Shown here piece after piece: positions 29,008-38,149 of a stretch of DNA of 64,000 nucleotides. Position 1 is the stretch's first letter; each line of letters opens with the position of its first letter. Under the pieces are notes generated by a model that made no database searches, was not told the origin of the DNA, and saw only the letters and a program-made list of their open reading frames with translations. The stretch covers positions 1 through 64,000 of the forward strand of contig CATOTS010000001.1 of NCBI GenBank assembly GCA_951813625.1. The letters are read 5' to 3'. The translations under genes were made by a program, and so were the position numbers. This stretch comes from an uncultured Caldilineaceae bacterium. Lineage in GTDB: Bacteria; Chloroflexota; Anaerolineae; Caldilineales; Caldilineaceae.

Positions 29008-29163
29008 TCATCCGGCAACTCGAGGAGCGCGCGCGGCCAGCAGTCGTGCAATCGGGACATCCGACTGCAGGTTGTCCATCAATACCTTGACCGCCTCTGA
29101 TCTCTTTTCCTTCAGCTCTTCTCGCAGCTGCTCTCGCCGTTCTTCTAACTGCTCGTCGGTCAT
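29008..29163 (-). CDS. Small coiled-coil hypothetical protein
   Basis: A 51-residue predicted protein, MTDEQLEERREQLREELKEK and so on, with heptad-like Glu/Arg/Leu spacing over residues 3-30, followed by VLMDNLQSDVPIARLLAARA. The ATG has AAAGGAC seven to eight bases upstream, a usable ribosome site. The charge pattern is far from that of the surrounding shadow frames. Function unknown; an antitoxin-like or adaptor role is possible, but nothing in the context supports either. Confidence 0.4.
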   Translation of the reverse strand: MTDEQLEERREQLREELKEKRSEAVKVLMDNLQSDVPIARLLAARAPRVAG

Positions 29164-29614
29164 TACGTTTGTCCTTTTGTGGGATTTGGGCCGGATTGGC
29201 CGATACAGCCAGCGCTGAATCGTGCTACTGGAGGCGCACAGTATGGCCGGGCGCCGCAAGTGCTCTTCCTCCACGTCCGCTCTCCGCCGCAAAGGGGGCT
29301 TTCGTGCATTAGCTCCGATTGACAGGCTCTTCCTGCGAGTTGCGTTGGATAGGCTCTTCAGACGGTCTCAGAGTGGTGTCCGCCTCGGCTCAGCATTCTA
29401 AGAGGTGGTCAGCAGTCCGCAAAATTTTCCGGTACGGTTTCGGCAGGGTATGATTGGGCGACCCGTAGGAATTCTGCCAGGCTTTGGAACGGATTCCCGC
29501 AGTTCGGACCCCAGAAACAGAGCGGCGCCACACCGTGAGCAGGCCAATCCCCTGCACGCTGAATCGGTTTTGGCATATGGATCAGACAGTACACTTTCGG
29601 TCAGGAGCAAGTAG

Positions 29615-30649
29615 ATGGTCAACCGTAAGCCAGCCGCGGACTCGTCCCGCGTTCGAATGGCATTCATTGGATGCGGCGGCATGGCACGCAGCCACACCCG
29701 CCGCCTCCTCAAGCAGCAGGATACAACCGAAATCAGCATGGTATGCGAACCGTCGGCGCAGGCCTATGCAGCATTTTGCGAGCTTTTCGACGAGGCAGGT
29801 CTGCCGCCTCCGCCCAACGTGCCGGAGCTGGAGGATTTGTTGCAGGGAAGGGAACTTGACGCGGTCTTCATAATCACACCGCACGTAATGCACTTTTCCC
29901 AGGCAAGCGCCTGCCTGGAGGCCGGGCTGGACGTGTTGCTGGAGAAGCCGATGGTGATGAACGCTGAGGAGGCGGTCGCGCTCATCGACGTTCAGCGACG
30001 AAGCGGCCGGCTTCTGTCGGTGGCCTTTAACGGCAGTATGTCACCGCAGGTGCGAACCGGTGAAAAAATGCTCCGCTCAGGTAAACTCGGCAGGATTCTG
30101 AATATCAGCGCGGTGGTCTGGCAGAACTGGCTGATCCCCACCAGAGGCCTCTGGCGCCAGGAGCCGGAAATAGCCGGCGGCGGTTTCATGTTTGACACCG
30201 GTGCCCACATGCTCAATACTATCTCCGATCTGGCGGGTGAAGACTTCGCGGAGGTGGCCGCCTGGACAGATAATCAGGGCGCCCGTGTCGACATCCTTGG
30301 GGCGGTGATCGCCCGGCTGGATTCGGGTGCGCTCGTGTCGATGAATGCGGCCGGCAATACCGGCTGCAAAATTGGTTCGGACGTGCGCGTGATGTGCGAG
30401 AAGGGGATGATGCAGACCGGCGTCTGGGGCGAACGGCTCCTGATACAAGGGCCCGAAGACGAGGAGTTGACGCCGGTGGAACTGCCCGAAACGCTTGGAA
30501 CGTGGCAGCAGTTTCTGCGGGTGCGGTCCGGTGAGATGGAAAACCCCTGCCCGCCGGAGATCGGTTTGCGGATGGCCCGCCTTTGGGATGCGATTCAGGC
30601 CTCTGCCGCTAGGGGGGGCTGTCCTGTTCCGGTTGGTGCTTGCAATTGA
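29615..30649 (+). CDS. Gfo/Idh/MocA family oxidoreductase
   Basis: A 344-residue NAD(P)-dependent sugar oxidoreductase. The Rossmann start is [18 protein letters not shown], the EKP signature is [13 protein letters not shown], and the C-terminal domain has [18 protein letters not shown] with the family Asp/His. The N-terminal extension of about 13 residues is unusual but preceded by AGGAG at the right distance from the ATG. The ThuA-like gene follows after 53 bp, a common pairing in sugar-degradation clusters. Substrate unknown. Confidence 0.9.
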   Translation: MVNRKPAADSSRVRMAFIGCGGMARSHTRRLLKQQDTTEISMVCEPSAQAYAAFCELFDEAGLPPPPNVPELEDLLQGRELDAVFIITPHVMHFSQASACLEAGLDVLLEKPMVMNAEEAVALIDVQRRSGRLLSVAFNGSMSPQVRTGEKMLRSGKLGRILNISAVVWQNWLIPTRGLWRQEPEIAGGGFMFDTGAHMLNTISDLAGEDFAEVAAWTDNQGARVDILGAVIARLDSGALVSMNAAGNTGCKIGSDVRVMCEKGMMQTGVWGERLLIQGPEDEELTPVELPETLGTWQQFLRVRSGEMENPCPPEIGLRMARLWDAIQASAARGGCPVPVGACN

Positions 30650-30702
30650 AGTAGACCGGCTCGCAGTAGGCGCTGCACTTGTCAATAGAAGGAGGAGTCA
30701 GG

Positions 30703-31491
30703 ATGGGCGACATTCGCATAACGGTCTGGAACGAGTATCAACACGAAAAGGTGAACGAGTTCGTTGGCGGAATCTATCCCGACGGCATTCACGGCGCGAT
30801 CGCCGAAGGACTCAGGCAGCACGGGTTCAATTCCGTTCGGACTGCGACGCTGGACGAGCCGCAGCACGGCCTCACTGACGAGGTTCTGGCGGAGACCGAT
30901 GTGCTGACCTGGTGGGGTCATCGCGCCCATGCGCAGGTCTGCGACGAGGTCGTCGAGCGGGTGCAGAATCGTGTCCTCGAGGGCATGGGGCTGATCGTTT
31001 TGCATTCAGGCCATTTCTCGAAAATCTTCCGCAAACTGATGGGCACAACTTGCAGCATCCACTGGCGTGAGGCGGATGAGAGAGAGAGGATCTGGGTGGT
31101 CAAGCCGTCGCACCCAATCGCGCACGGTCTGCCGCCCTACTTCGTCAATGAAGAGTGTGAAATGTACGGCGAACTGTTCGACATTCCAACACCGGACGAT
31201 CTCGTGTTTGTCAGCTGGTTCGAGGGTGGCAATGTATTTCGCAGCGGGGCCTGCTTCCACCGCGGCAATGGCAAGATCTTTTATTTCCGGCCGGGGCATG
31301 AAACCTACCCGATATTCCATCAGCCGATAATTCGCCAGGTTATCGCCAACGGTGTGCGCTGGGCGGCGCCGGCAGGCGGACCGGCATTTGCGTACACTGA
31401 GCCGGGAACGGGCCGCCACATTGGGATCAACGAGAAGGAGCCGCACGAGACGATTTCTGAAAAGGGATCTGTGCGGGAGAGGGTAGGATAG
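30703..31491 (+). CDS. ThuA-like (trehalose utilisation) family protein
   Basis: A 262-residue class I glutamine-amidotransferase-like protein of the ThuA group. It begins [16 protein letters not shown] and carries [26 protein letters not shown] and [14 protein letters not shown], then [10 protein letters not shown] and [13 protein letters not shown] near the end. ThuA proteins act in trehalose and related disaccharide breakdown; the exact reaction is not settled. The ATG at 30703 follows GAAGGAGG; a TTG eight codons upstream (30679) is the alternative. It probably forms an operon with the preceding oxidoreductase. Confidence 0.85.
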   Translation: MGDIRITVWNEYQHEKVNEFVGGIYPDGIHGAIAEGLRQHGFNSVRTATLDEPQHGLTDEVLAETDVLTWWGHRAHAQVCDEVVERVQNRVLEGMGLIVLHSGHFSKIFRKLMGTTCSIHWREADERERIWVVKPSHPIAHGLPPYFVNEECEMYGELFDIPTPDDLVFVSWFEGGNVFRSGACFHRGNGKIFYFRPGHETYPIFHQPIIRQVIANGVRWAAPAGGPAFAYTEPGTGRHIGINEKEPHETISEKGSVRERVG

Positions 31492-31687
31492 CGGAGAAGT
31501 TACGAGAAATCTCGATTTGGGTTAACGGCCGACGCGCCGAGAGCGAAAGACTGCCTTGCAGGACTCGCAACTCAGGGGACGGCGGCGACTTCTGTGGGAA
31601 ATACTGTATGCTGCGGGAAATACTGCATCAAGTACTGTGCCGGGCGCGTAGGAACCTGTTTGAGGATACACGGTAGACTTGAGGAGG

Positions 31688-31713
31688 AGACGGGCGCATG
31701 CGCCCGTCTTTTG
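31688..31713 (+). terminator. Rho-independent terminator, possibly bidirectional
   Basis: The inverted repeat GACGGGCG-CATG-CGCCCGTC is followed by TTTT on the plus strand. It lies about 200 bp past the ThuA gene and just past the 3' end of the minus-strand tRNA, so it may end transcription from the plus strand, and less certainly from the tRNA. Confidence 0.7.
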
Positions 31714-31722
31714 AGTTGAAGG

Positions 31723-31795
31723 CACCCCCTGTAGGAGTCGAACCTACGACCGACGGATTAGAAGTCCGTTGCTCTATCCTCTGAGCTAAGGGGGC
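31723..31795 (-). tRNA. tRNA-Arg (anticodon TCT)
   Basis: The minus strand folds as a standard cloverleaf. The acceptor is GCCCCCT paired with AGGGGGT (one G-U pair), followed by TA and GCTC of the D arm. The anticodon stem ACGGA/TCCGT closes the loop CTTCTAA, giving anticodon TCT (reads AGA). The T arm is GTAGG-TTCGACT-CCTAC. The CCA end is not encoded. Confidence 0.95.
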
Positions 31796-31909
31796 GTATG
31801 TGTACTGCGAGGGCGGCCATTTCGCCCGGTCGCCCTTTTCTATCTGCGCCCGTCAATTCCAGCAAATCTGCTAGCCGCGAGAATCATGCTTCGTAGCACG
31901 GACGAATCG

Positions 31910-32911
31910 TTACTCGGTCGCATCATCCCCGTTGCCTTCGCCGGCTGCGGGCTGGTCCTCGCCGAATAGCGACATATTGGCAGGCCGCTGTAGCAGGCTG
32001 CCCATGCGAACGCGGGCAATCACAGCCAACTGGGGATTGCTCTCGGTAGCCAATTGGAAGGCTTCCTCGAACAGCTCGATAGCGGAGCCGGTGTCTCCTT
32101 CCATTTCAGCCACGCTTGCCAAGAGAAAGGATCCTTGTGGGTTGGAGGGTTCCAGCGCAATCGCTTCGTTGCCGGCGATTCGTGCTTCCTCCAGATCGTT
32201 GACATACAGACGGATGGAGCCAAGCGTCCACAAATAGGCAACGTGCTGATCAGTGGGCACCAGCGCCCTGGCCTCCTCCAGGGCCTCCTGCGAGCGTTCG
32301 CTCTGCCCCAATTTGTCGCGGACGACCCCCTCCCAGATCAATAGTTCGATGTCGGGCTCTGTGAGCAGAGATTTGGCCTCTTCGATGGTCGACAGCGCTT
32401 CTTCCCAGCGCCCTTCGAAGGAAAGTTGCTGCAACGTCGTAATTGCTTCAGAGGCTACGACCGTGTTGGGATCGGGAGGAAAGACGTATGTGAGCAGCGC
32501 CCAGATAACTGCCAGCACCGCGGCGATGGTCCCGACCGTAATGCCTGAACGACGGATCAGGCGACGGCGAGCGGCTGCAACAACCGCATCGAGCTTCCAC
32601 CACAATCCTTCCGCGGGAGGATTGGCCTTGCGCAGTCCGCCCAGCCCGCCTGCGACGTCTATCGTGCGCATGACGCGGCCAGCCTCGCGGGTCAGCTTAC
32701 TGAGGAGACTGCCCCAGCGAGTCTGTTCCGGCCTCAAGTCCAGACCGCTCGCTTCCAGCAGCTTGAAGCTCTCTTCGATCCTGTCCAGCAGTTGCAGGAA
32801 CGCTTCGACGTTGTCCCTGCGCAGTTGAACGATGAGGCGTTCTGCTTCGGCGAGATCTTCTCGCAAGCTGGTGGCCAGACCCTGGCGCTCTTGGTGAACC
32901 GAATAGGCCAT
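31910..32911 (-). CDS. Membrane-anchored TPR-type protein
   Basis: A 333-residue protein with an N-terminal helical cytoplasmic part (residues 1-115), one membrane segment (about 122-145, SGITVGTIAAVLAVIWALLTY) and a C-terminal region of tetratricopeptide-like helices (about 155-310), including RWEEALSTIEEAKSLL, LGQSERSQEALEEARALVP and DLEEARIAGNEAIALEP. TPRs mediate protein-protein contacts. The start overlaps the stop of the upstream MBL-fold gene by one base (TAATG), so they are translated together and their products may cooperate. Function unknown. Confidence 0.8.
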   Translation of the reverse strand: MAYSVHQERQGLATSLREDLAEAERLIVQLRRDNVEAFLQLLDRIEESFKLLEASGLDLRPEQTRWGSLLSKLTREAGRVMRTIDVAGGLGGLRKANPPAEGLWWKLDAVVAAARRRLIRRSGITVGTIAAVLAVIWALLTYVFPPDPNTVVASEAITTLQQLSFEGRWEEALSTIEEAKSLLTEPDIELLIWEGVVRDKLGQSERSQEALEEARALVPTDQHVAYLWTLGSIRLYVNDLEEARIAGNEAIALEPSNPQGSFLLASVAEMEGDTGSAIELFEEAFQLATESNPQLAVIARVRMGSLLQRPANMSLFGEDQPAAGEGNGDDATE

Positions 32912-33990
32912 TACAGCTTGGCCTCCTGTTCGACCTCCCGTCCCCCATTTTGTTCGGACTTGCTGATCGGTGGAGCGGGCAAAGTTTCAGGGCTCGGTAC
33001 CAGGTTGGCATCGGCAGGTTGTTCACGCACCAGGACCGGGGCTGAGATTGGGGGCGGGAATGCCCCGTTGCCCAGCTCGGCGCTGGCCAGTTCCTCTTCC
33101 CGCTGAATCTCGCGATAGACCCGATTGATGCCGGACTTGATCTGGCTCTCGATCTTTGCTTTGCGATCTAAAGGCACGGGGAATAACTCCAACATTTCGC
33201 CGACGAGGCCGCTCTTGGCTTCGTTTTTGGTCTTGCCCGAACGGTAGTAGTCGCGCACCCGCTGACGTTTGTATCGTATGTACTCTTCCACTTTTTCCGT
33301 GTCATCGGGGCTGCACACCGGGCCGTGGCCCGGGACGAGCATCTCCGCCCCCAGAGAGCGGATACGGCGCAGGGCTTCGATCCACTCGAGCGAGTCGGCC
33401 TGGGCCATGTAAGGGTGTTGGTCCACCCACAATATGTCGCCGACGAAGGCAATTTTTTCCTTCGGCAACCAGGCGATGCTTGTGGCCGGTGTATGGCCGC
33501 CAACATAGATCAACTTCACCTCTCGTCCTCCGTACTGCAAACGTGCGGAGTCGGTAAAGGTGACATCAGGCAGAATGATTTCAATCTCGGTCAGCTGTTC
33601 CTGTATATCCGGCTCCCGCTTGAAACTGTTGTAGACGCGTTCCTTGAAGTTCTCGGTGTAGCCTGACATCTCTTTGAAAGCGCGTTCGTGTGCGATCACC
33701 GTCGTTGGCAGGAAGTACTGGTTGCCCAAGGCGTGGCCGCGGTGGTGATCGGTGTTGAAGACATAGAGAAGTGGCAGGCCCTGCAGTTCCGCTTCGATCT
33801 GCTTCCGCCAGTCCTTTGCCTGCTTCGGGATCAAAGGCGTGTCAATCAGGATCAACCCCTCGTCGGTCACCACGAAACCTGGGGTGCAGCCGCGATAGGC
33901 GGTGTTGATGAATACACCGGGCGCGATTTCCTGCCGCTCGCCCAGGCCGGTAACTCCAATTCTGAATGATGCTCTGCGTCTGGCTGGCAT
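32911..33990 (-). CDS. MBL-fold hydrolase with substituted metal ligands
   Basis: A 359-residue metallo-beta-lactamase-fold protein. Residues 17-260 form the core, with GFVVTDEGLILIDT, GGHTPATS, VGDILW and VPGHGPV. The canonical HxHxDH motif is replaced by NTDHHRGH (79-86): the first His is Asp81 and the metal-2 Asp is Gly85, while His83 and His86 remain. The C-terminal 100 residues are Arg/Glu-rich and then Pro-rich, without a known domain. GAGG precedes the ATG at 33990. It is coupled to the TPR gene. Activity needs testing because metal binding may differ. Confidence 0.85.
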   Translation of the reverse strand: MPARRRASFRIGVTGLGERQEIAPGVFINTAYRGCTPGFVVTDEGLILIDTPLIPKQAKDWRKQIEAELQGLPLLYVFNTDHHRGHALGNQYFLPTTVIAHERAFKEMSGYTENFKERVYNSFKREPDIQEQLTEIEIILPDVTFTDSARLQYGGREVKLIYVGGHTPATSIAWLPKEKIAFVGDILWVDQHPYMAQADSLEWIEALRRIRSLGAEMLVPGHGPVCSPDDTEKVEEYIRYKRQRVRDYYRSGKTKNEAKSGLVGEMLELFPVPLDRKAKIESQIKSGINRVYREIQREEELASAELGNGAFPPPISAPVLVREQPADANLVPSPETLPAPPISKSEQNGGREVEQEAKL

Positions 33991-34202
33991 AACAATGACC
34001 TCTTTTCAACCGACGAGGGTACCGCAGACTAGCCCCGGCAACGACTATCTGCAGGCCATTCTCGCCCAACTCAGTCCGATTTGCGCCCTGAAGTGTACAT
34101 TTCATAGGGTCGATCTGTCAAAGGGTGCCGGGCAGCGTGGACCGGCGGCAGTCGAAAGAGCCCGGACTGGAAGGCCGCACGCCGATGGAGAGCGGGGGTG
34201 CC

Positions 34203-34374
34203 GTCCAAAATTGGGGTACAAATCCCTAAGCCTTGGGTAGCAAAGGAGTCATAGCCGTTCACTCTCCATCTTCTGGCAGAGTAGAGAAATACGCTTTCCT
34301 GATTTCTCTTTGGACGGTCGGGCCTGCGGCCCTCCCTTGTGCGGGGGGAGTCCCCCCGCAACGCCCCCCTGACA
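34203..34374 (-). repeat. Interspersed repeat, complete G-run hairpin module plus tail (module B)
   Basis: The reverse complement begins GTCAGGGGGGCGTTGCGGGG, carries the hairpin GCGGGGGG-N3-CCCCCCGC and GGGCCGCAGGCCC, and ends with a tail GTACCCCAATTTTGGAC. It is the same architecture as 601-775 and 15171-15345, and its tail is closest to 661-775. Module A lies about 100 bp away at 34477-34590, again in the same relative order. Confidence 0.85.
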
Positions 34375-34476
34375 CCACTCCACCCGCGCCTTGCCGTGCC
34401 CGAAACAGGGCGGCGGCACCGCCCACTGTCCATCGCCCCGCAGTTCCTGGCAACTGGCCACTGACAACTGGCCACT

Positions 34477-34590
34477 GTAGGGGCAGGCCCTGTGCCTGCC
34501 CTCTGCCTCTCTCAAAAGCCGGCAGACAATTTCAGCCACCGCTGGCAAGAATTCCATGCCAGACGATTCCAACCCCAAGTGTGGGCTGCA
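34477..34590 (-). repeat. Interspersed repeat, module A
   Basis: The reverse complement runs GCAGCCCACACTTGGGGTTG, then ATCGTCTGGC, GCCAGCGGTGGCTGAAA, GAGAGAGGCAGAGGGCAGGC and ends GCCTGCCCCTAC. The 123-bp stretch at 14696-14818 matches it in order. An inverted AGTGGCCAGTTG-type segment lies between this and module B, echoing the spacers in the 1-665 array. Confidence 0.7.
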
Positions 34591-34609
34591 TCCGAAGGTG
34601 GCTGGCAAG

Positions 34610-34638
34610 TGTAAGTAATCTTAGCTACATGCTATAAT
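34610..34638 (+). promoter_or_regulatory. Possible promoter of the phosphofructokinase gene
   Basis: A perfect -10 TATAAT lies at 34633-34638, about 75 bp before the ATG. The -35 region (around 34610-34615) is poor, so this is a weak call based mainly on the -10. Confidence 0.35.
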
Positions 34639-34711
34639 GAAGGTCGACAGAGTTGCCTCGAAACTGGAGGTGGCTCTTCGATGAAACTTCGCCGCGACTG
34701 GAGGGCGGCAA

Positions 34712-36991
34712 ATGGTCCCAGCTACACCGGCTCGTCTTGGAGTACTCACCAGCGGAGGCGACGCTCAAGGCATGAATGCAGCCGTGCGTTCGGCGGTGCG
34801 AGCGGCGTTGGAGGTGGGAGCGGAAGTATACGGCATTTATGAAGGGTTTCAGGGGATAATCGAGGGAGGCAGCCTGGTCCGTCCCTTTTCCTGGGACTCC
34901 GTTGGCGGCGTGCTTCAGCACGGCGGGACGCTCTTGGGTACGGCTCGCAGCCCGGACTTTGTCAACCGCGAAGGTCGCAAGAAGGCCGTTTACAATCTGA
35001 TCCAACTCGAGATTAACCGTCTAATTGTAATCGGCGGCGATGGCAGCCTGACAGGCGCACAGGTGCTGCGCGAGGATTGGACCTCGCTCGTCGAGGAGTT
35101 AATCGCTGAGGGCCGCCTTACGCCTCTACAAGCCGAAAAGCACAGTTTTCTGGCCGTCGCCGGGCTCGTAGGCTCGATCGACAATGACATGTTCGGTACG
35201 GACATGACGATAGGAACAGACACCGCCCTACACCGAATCACCGAAGCGCTTGATGCCATCACGAGTACCGCGGCCAGCCACCAGCGCGCCTTCGTCGTTG
35301 AAGTAATGGGCCATCATTGCGGCTACCTGGCGCTTATGGGCGCGCTTGCCTCAGGCGCAGACTTTGCCCTGATCCCGGAAAGCCCTCCCAATTTGGACGA
35401 GTGGGAAGAGAAGATGTGTTCGCTTCTGCGTTCCGGCCGCGAGATGGGGCGGCGGGACAGTATCGTTGTGGTGGCGGAGGGCGCGCACGACCGGCATGGC
35501 AAACCGATCTCGAGTGGATACGTGAAGGACGTGCTGACCAGGTACCTGGGCGAAGAAGCGCGGGTGACCGTGCTTGGCCACGTGCAGCGGGGCGGTTCGC
35601 CCAGCGCGTATGATCGAGTGCTTGCGACGCTGCTGGGCGCTTCGGCTGCCGATGCCGTACTCAAGGCGAGGCCAGGCGATGAGGCGGTGCTGATCGGCAT
35701 CCAGAACAATAAGATTGTGCATAAGTCGTTGGCCGACTGCGTGGCACAGACGAAAGAGGTCAACAGATGCATTCACGAGTGCGACTTCGAACAGGCGATG
35801 CAGTACCGCGGCAAGGCGTACATTGACTCTTTCCGCATCCTACGGACGCTTATTCGAGCAAATCCACGCCCTCCGCGACCGGACCAGAAACGGCTGCGGG
35901 TGGCGGTCATTACGGGCGGGGCGCCGGCGCCGGGCATGAATGCTGCCACCCGTGCGATGGTAAGGCTACTGGAGGACAGCGGCCACATTCCGCTCGGCGT
36001 CAAGAGGGGCTGCCGCGGCCTGATCAACGACGACATTCAGGAGATGAACTGGATGTCGGTCAACGGTTGGGCGCCAACGGGCGGAGCCGAGCTCGGCAGC
36101 AGCCGCAAGTGCCCTGAGGGGGCGGAGTTGTACGCCGCGGCGCAGTCGTTGGAAAGGCATCAGGTCGACGCCATTGTGATGATCGGCGGCTGGGCGGGCT
36201 ACCACGCCATACATCGGCTCTACGAGGAACGCCACAACTTTCCGGCCTTCAATATCCCCTTGCTTTGTATTCCAGCCAGCATCAACAACAATTTGCCGGG
36301 TTCAGAGTTGAGCATCGGCGCCGACACGGCCCTCAACAGTATCGTTGAAGTCGTGGACAAGATCAAGCAGTCGGCCGTGGCCTTCAATCGCTGCTTCATT
36401 GTCGAGGTGATGGGCCGCTACTGCGGCTACCTGGCGTTGATGAGCGCCATTGCCACCGGCGCGGAACGCGTATACCTGCATGAGGAAGGGATCACGCTGA
36501 GGGATCTTGAACGGGACATCGAATTGTTGAAGCAGGGCTTTCAGCAGGGCAAGCGCCTGGGGTTGATGATCCGGAATGAATCGGCCAACTCCTTCTATAC
36601 CACCCCGTTTATCGCAGCGCTATTCGACGAGGAGGGCGGCGACCTGTTCGAGGTGCGGCAGTCGATTCTAGGGCATCTTCAGCAGGGCGGCAATCCTTCG
36701 CCGTTCGACCGAATCCTGGCCGCGCGGCTGGCCTGGGAAGCAGTCCGGCGCATAGAAGAGATGGCGCAGCGGCACCAAGCCAAAGGCTATGCCGAGGTGG
36801 GGGCAGTGTGCTTAGGCATCCAGGAGGGAGATGTCAGGTCAACGCCGCTGTATATGGTGCCGCGGCTGATGGATGCCGAACTCCAACGGCCGTATGAGCA
36901 GTGGTGGATGGAATTGCGGCCGGTGGCGCGCATGTTGGCGCAGCCCGGCCCCGCGTACTTCCGTCAGGCGGAACTTGGGGGAGAGGCCTAG
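34712..36991 (+). CDS. Tandem (double-domain) 6-phosphofructokinase
   Basis: A 759-residue protein with two PFKA domains, the architecture of eukaryotic PFK. The N-half (9-370) keeps the catalytic site: GGDGS (109-112 region), GSIDND (154-159) with the catalytic Asp157, and MGHHCGY. Gly after GGD and in GSIDND suggest ATP rather than pyrophosphate as donor. The C-half (395-750) keeps the fold, EVMGRYCGYLAL and GHLQQGGNPS, but has GGWAG (492-496) and ASINNN (522-527) in place of GGDGS and TIDND, so it is likely inactive and perhaps regulatory. GGAGG lies 7 bases before the ATG. It is probably the glycolytic phosphofructokinase. The next gene overlaps by one base (TAGTG). Confidence 0.92.
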   Translation: MVPATPARLGVLTSGGDAQGMNAAVRSAVRAALEVGAEVYGIYEGFQGIIEGGSLVRPFSWDSVGGVLQHGGTLLGTARSPDFVNREGRKKAVYNLIQLEINRLIVIGGDGSLTGAQVLREDWTSLVEELIAEGRLTPLQAEKHSFLAVAGLVGSIDNDMFGTDMTIGTDTALHRITEALDAITSTAASHQRAFVVEVMGHHCGYLALMGALASGADFALIPESPPNLDEWEEKMCSLLRSGREMGRRDSIVVVAEGAHDRHGKPISSGYVKDVLTRYLGEEARVTVLGHVQRGGSPSAYDRVLATLLGASAADAVLKARPGDEAVLIGIQNNKIVHKSLADCVAQTKEVNRCIHECDFEQAMQYRGKAYIDSFRILRTLIRANPRPPRPDQKRLRVAVITGGAPAPGMNAATRAMVRLLEDSGHIPLGVKRGCRGLINDDIQEMNWMSVNGWAPTGGAELGSSRKCPEGAELYAAAQSLERHQVDAIVMIGGWAGYHAIHRLYEERHNFPAFNIPLLCIPASINNNLPGSELSIGADTALNSIVEVVDKIKQSAVAFNRCFIVEVMGRYCGYLALMSAIATGAERVYLHEEGITLRDLERDIELLKQGFQQGKRLGLMIRNESANSFYTTPFIAALFDEEGGDLFEVRQSILGHLQQGGNPSPFDRILAARLAWEAVRRIEEMAQRHQAKGYAEVGAVCLGIQEGDVRSTPLYMVPRLMDAELQRPYEQWWMELRPVARMLAQPGPAYFRQAELGGEA

Positions 36992-37704
36992 TGACGAGCG
37001 AGGCGGGGGGAGGCGAGCGGTCTTTGACAGATTACAACTCCGTCACCACTGTGCTTAAGAGCGCCTATGACGCCCGCGCTGAAGAGCGGGACAACCGACC
37101 TATCCATGCTTGGAAGCAAAAATTTTGGACGAAGTGCCTGGATCGTTTACAAATCGAGAACGCCGCCCGGCCGCCTGAGATTCAGCAGGAAGGCGGAGGG
37201 GAAGGGGCAATCTCGCTACTGGAAATCGGGGCTGGCACCGGCCAGGCGGGTCGCTTTTTCCAGGATGCGGGCCTGGCAGTAACATGTACCGACCTTTCCC
37301 CGGAGATGGTGCGTCTGTGTCGAGCGAAGGGGCTTGAAGCATACGTGATGGACTTTCTGCACCTGGACTTCCCGAATGGCCACTTTGACGCGCTCCTGGC
37401 ACAGAACTGCCTACTGCACGTGCCCAAGGTTGAGTTTGGGCGGGTACTCAAAGCGATCGGGCGCGTTGTGCGCGCCGGCGGCCTCGTCTTCATCGGAGGC
37501 TATGGCGGACGCGAATTTGAAGGCGTTTGGGAGGAGGACCACTACGAACCGAAGCGTTTCTACGCTCTCTACTCGCATGAGAGATTGCGTTCTATCCTCG
37601 AATGTCATTTCGATATCGTTGAATTCGAGGTGATTCCGACGGATGGGACGCGATTCGGCGACACCCAGGCGGTCACGCTTCGCAAACGGCCGGAGCAGGC
37701 ATAG
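36991..37704 (+). CDS. SAM-dependent methyltransferase, class I
   Basis: A 237-residue class I methyltransferase. The SAM-binding motif I is LLEIGAGTGQAGRFF, followed by VTCTDLSPEMVRLCRAKG and a motif II region FPNGHFDALLAQNCLLHVPK. The C-terminal part reads FEVIPTDGTRFGDTQAVTLR. The GTG at 36991 overlaps the phosphofructokinase stop as TAGTG and follows GGGAGAGG; earlier in-frame starts lie inside the kinase gene. Substrate unknown; the size suits a small-molecule methyltransferase of the methyltransferase-11 type. Confidence 0.85.
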   Translation: MTSEAGGGERSLTDYNSVTTVLKSAYDARAEERDNRPIHAWKQKFWTKCLDRLQIENAARPPEIQQEGGGEGAISLLEIGAGTGQAGRFFQDAGLAVTCTDLSPEMVRLCRAKGLEAYVMDFLHLDFPNGHFDALLAQNCLLHVPKVEFGRVLKAIGRVVRAGGLVFIGGYGGREFEGVWEEDHYEPKRFYALYSHERLRSILECHFDIVEFEVIPTDGTRFGDTQAVTLRKRPEQA

Positions 37705-37714
37705 CGCGCGCACC

Positions 37715-38149
37715 ATGAGCTCCACGGTTCTCTTTCTCTGTACTGGCAACTACTACCGCAGCCGTTTTGCGGAACATTATTTCAACGCCCTGGCCAGCGA
37801 GAGGAAACTGGCGTGGCGGGCGGAAAGCCGGGGGTTGCATCCCAGCATCGAGAACATAGGCAGCATTTCGTCGCATGCGCTGGCGCGCTTGCGTTTGCGC
37901 GGAATCGAGCCGCAGCAGCCGGTGCGCCCGCCGCGGGACTTGGAGGAAGAAGATCTTGCTTCTGCGGCGCTCGTCGTCGCGGTCAACGAAGTGGAGCATC
38001 GACCGCTGATGCAGGTGCGCTTTCCCCACTGGAGGGATCGGGTTCGCTATTGGCGGGTACACGACCTGGACGTAACCGACGCCAACTCAGGGCTTGCCGC
38101 GATAGAACTGGCGGTACAGGAGTTGCTCGCCGAACTCAGCGCACTTTGA
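37715..38149 (+). CDS. Low-molecular-weight phosphotyrosine phosphatase-like protein
   Basis: A 144-residue protein with the LMW-PTP P-loop CTGNYYR (CX5R) in FLCTGNYYRSRFAEHYF near the N-terminus. The family's C-terminal acid region is DPY or DP; here VHDLDVTDAN lies at that place, so the general acid may differ. It may act as a phosphatase or as an arsenate reductase-type variant; function uncertain. It starts 10 bp after the methyltransferase stop and its end overlaps the oppositely oriented dehydrogenase gene by 14 bp. Confidence 0.75.
   Translation: MSSTVLFLCTGNYYRSRFAEHYFNALASERKLAWRAESRGLHPSIENIGSISSHALARLRLRGIEPQQPVRPPRDLEEEDLASAALVVAVNEVEHRPLMQVRFPHWRDRVRYWRVHDLDVTDANSGLAAIELAVQELLAELSAL

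Larger units (their letters stand above)
28500..29614. other. Gene-poor stretch between maf and the Gfo/Idh gene
   Basis: The stretch holds two small candidate frames, listed separately (28732-28854 and 29008-29163, minus), and otherwise nothing recognisable. The part at 29164-29300 reads through on the minus strand as a string resembling a degraded helix-turn-helix (TIQRWLYRPIRPKS), possibly a transposase relic, too weak to call. Confidence 0.4.

Noticed and set aside
34712..36991. Phosphofructokinase duplication as an assembly duplication
   Set aside because: The two halves differ widely in sequence and in the catalytic residues, so it is not a recent or artificial duplication.
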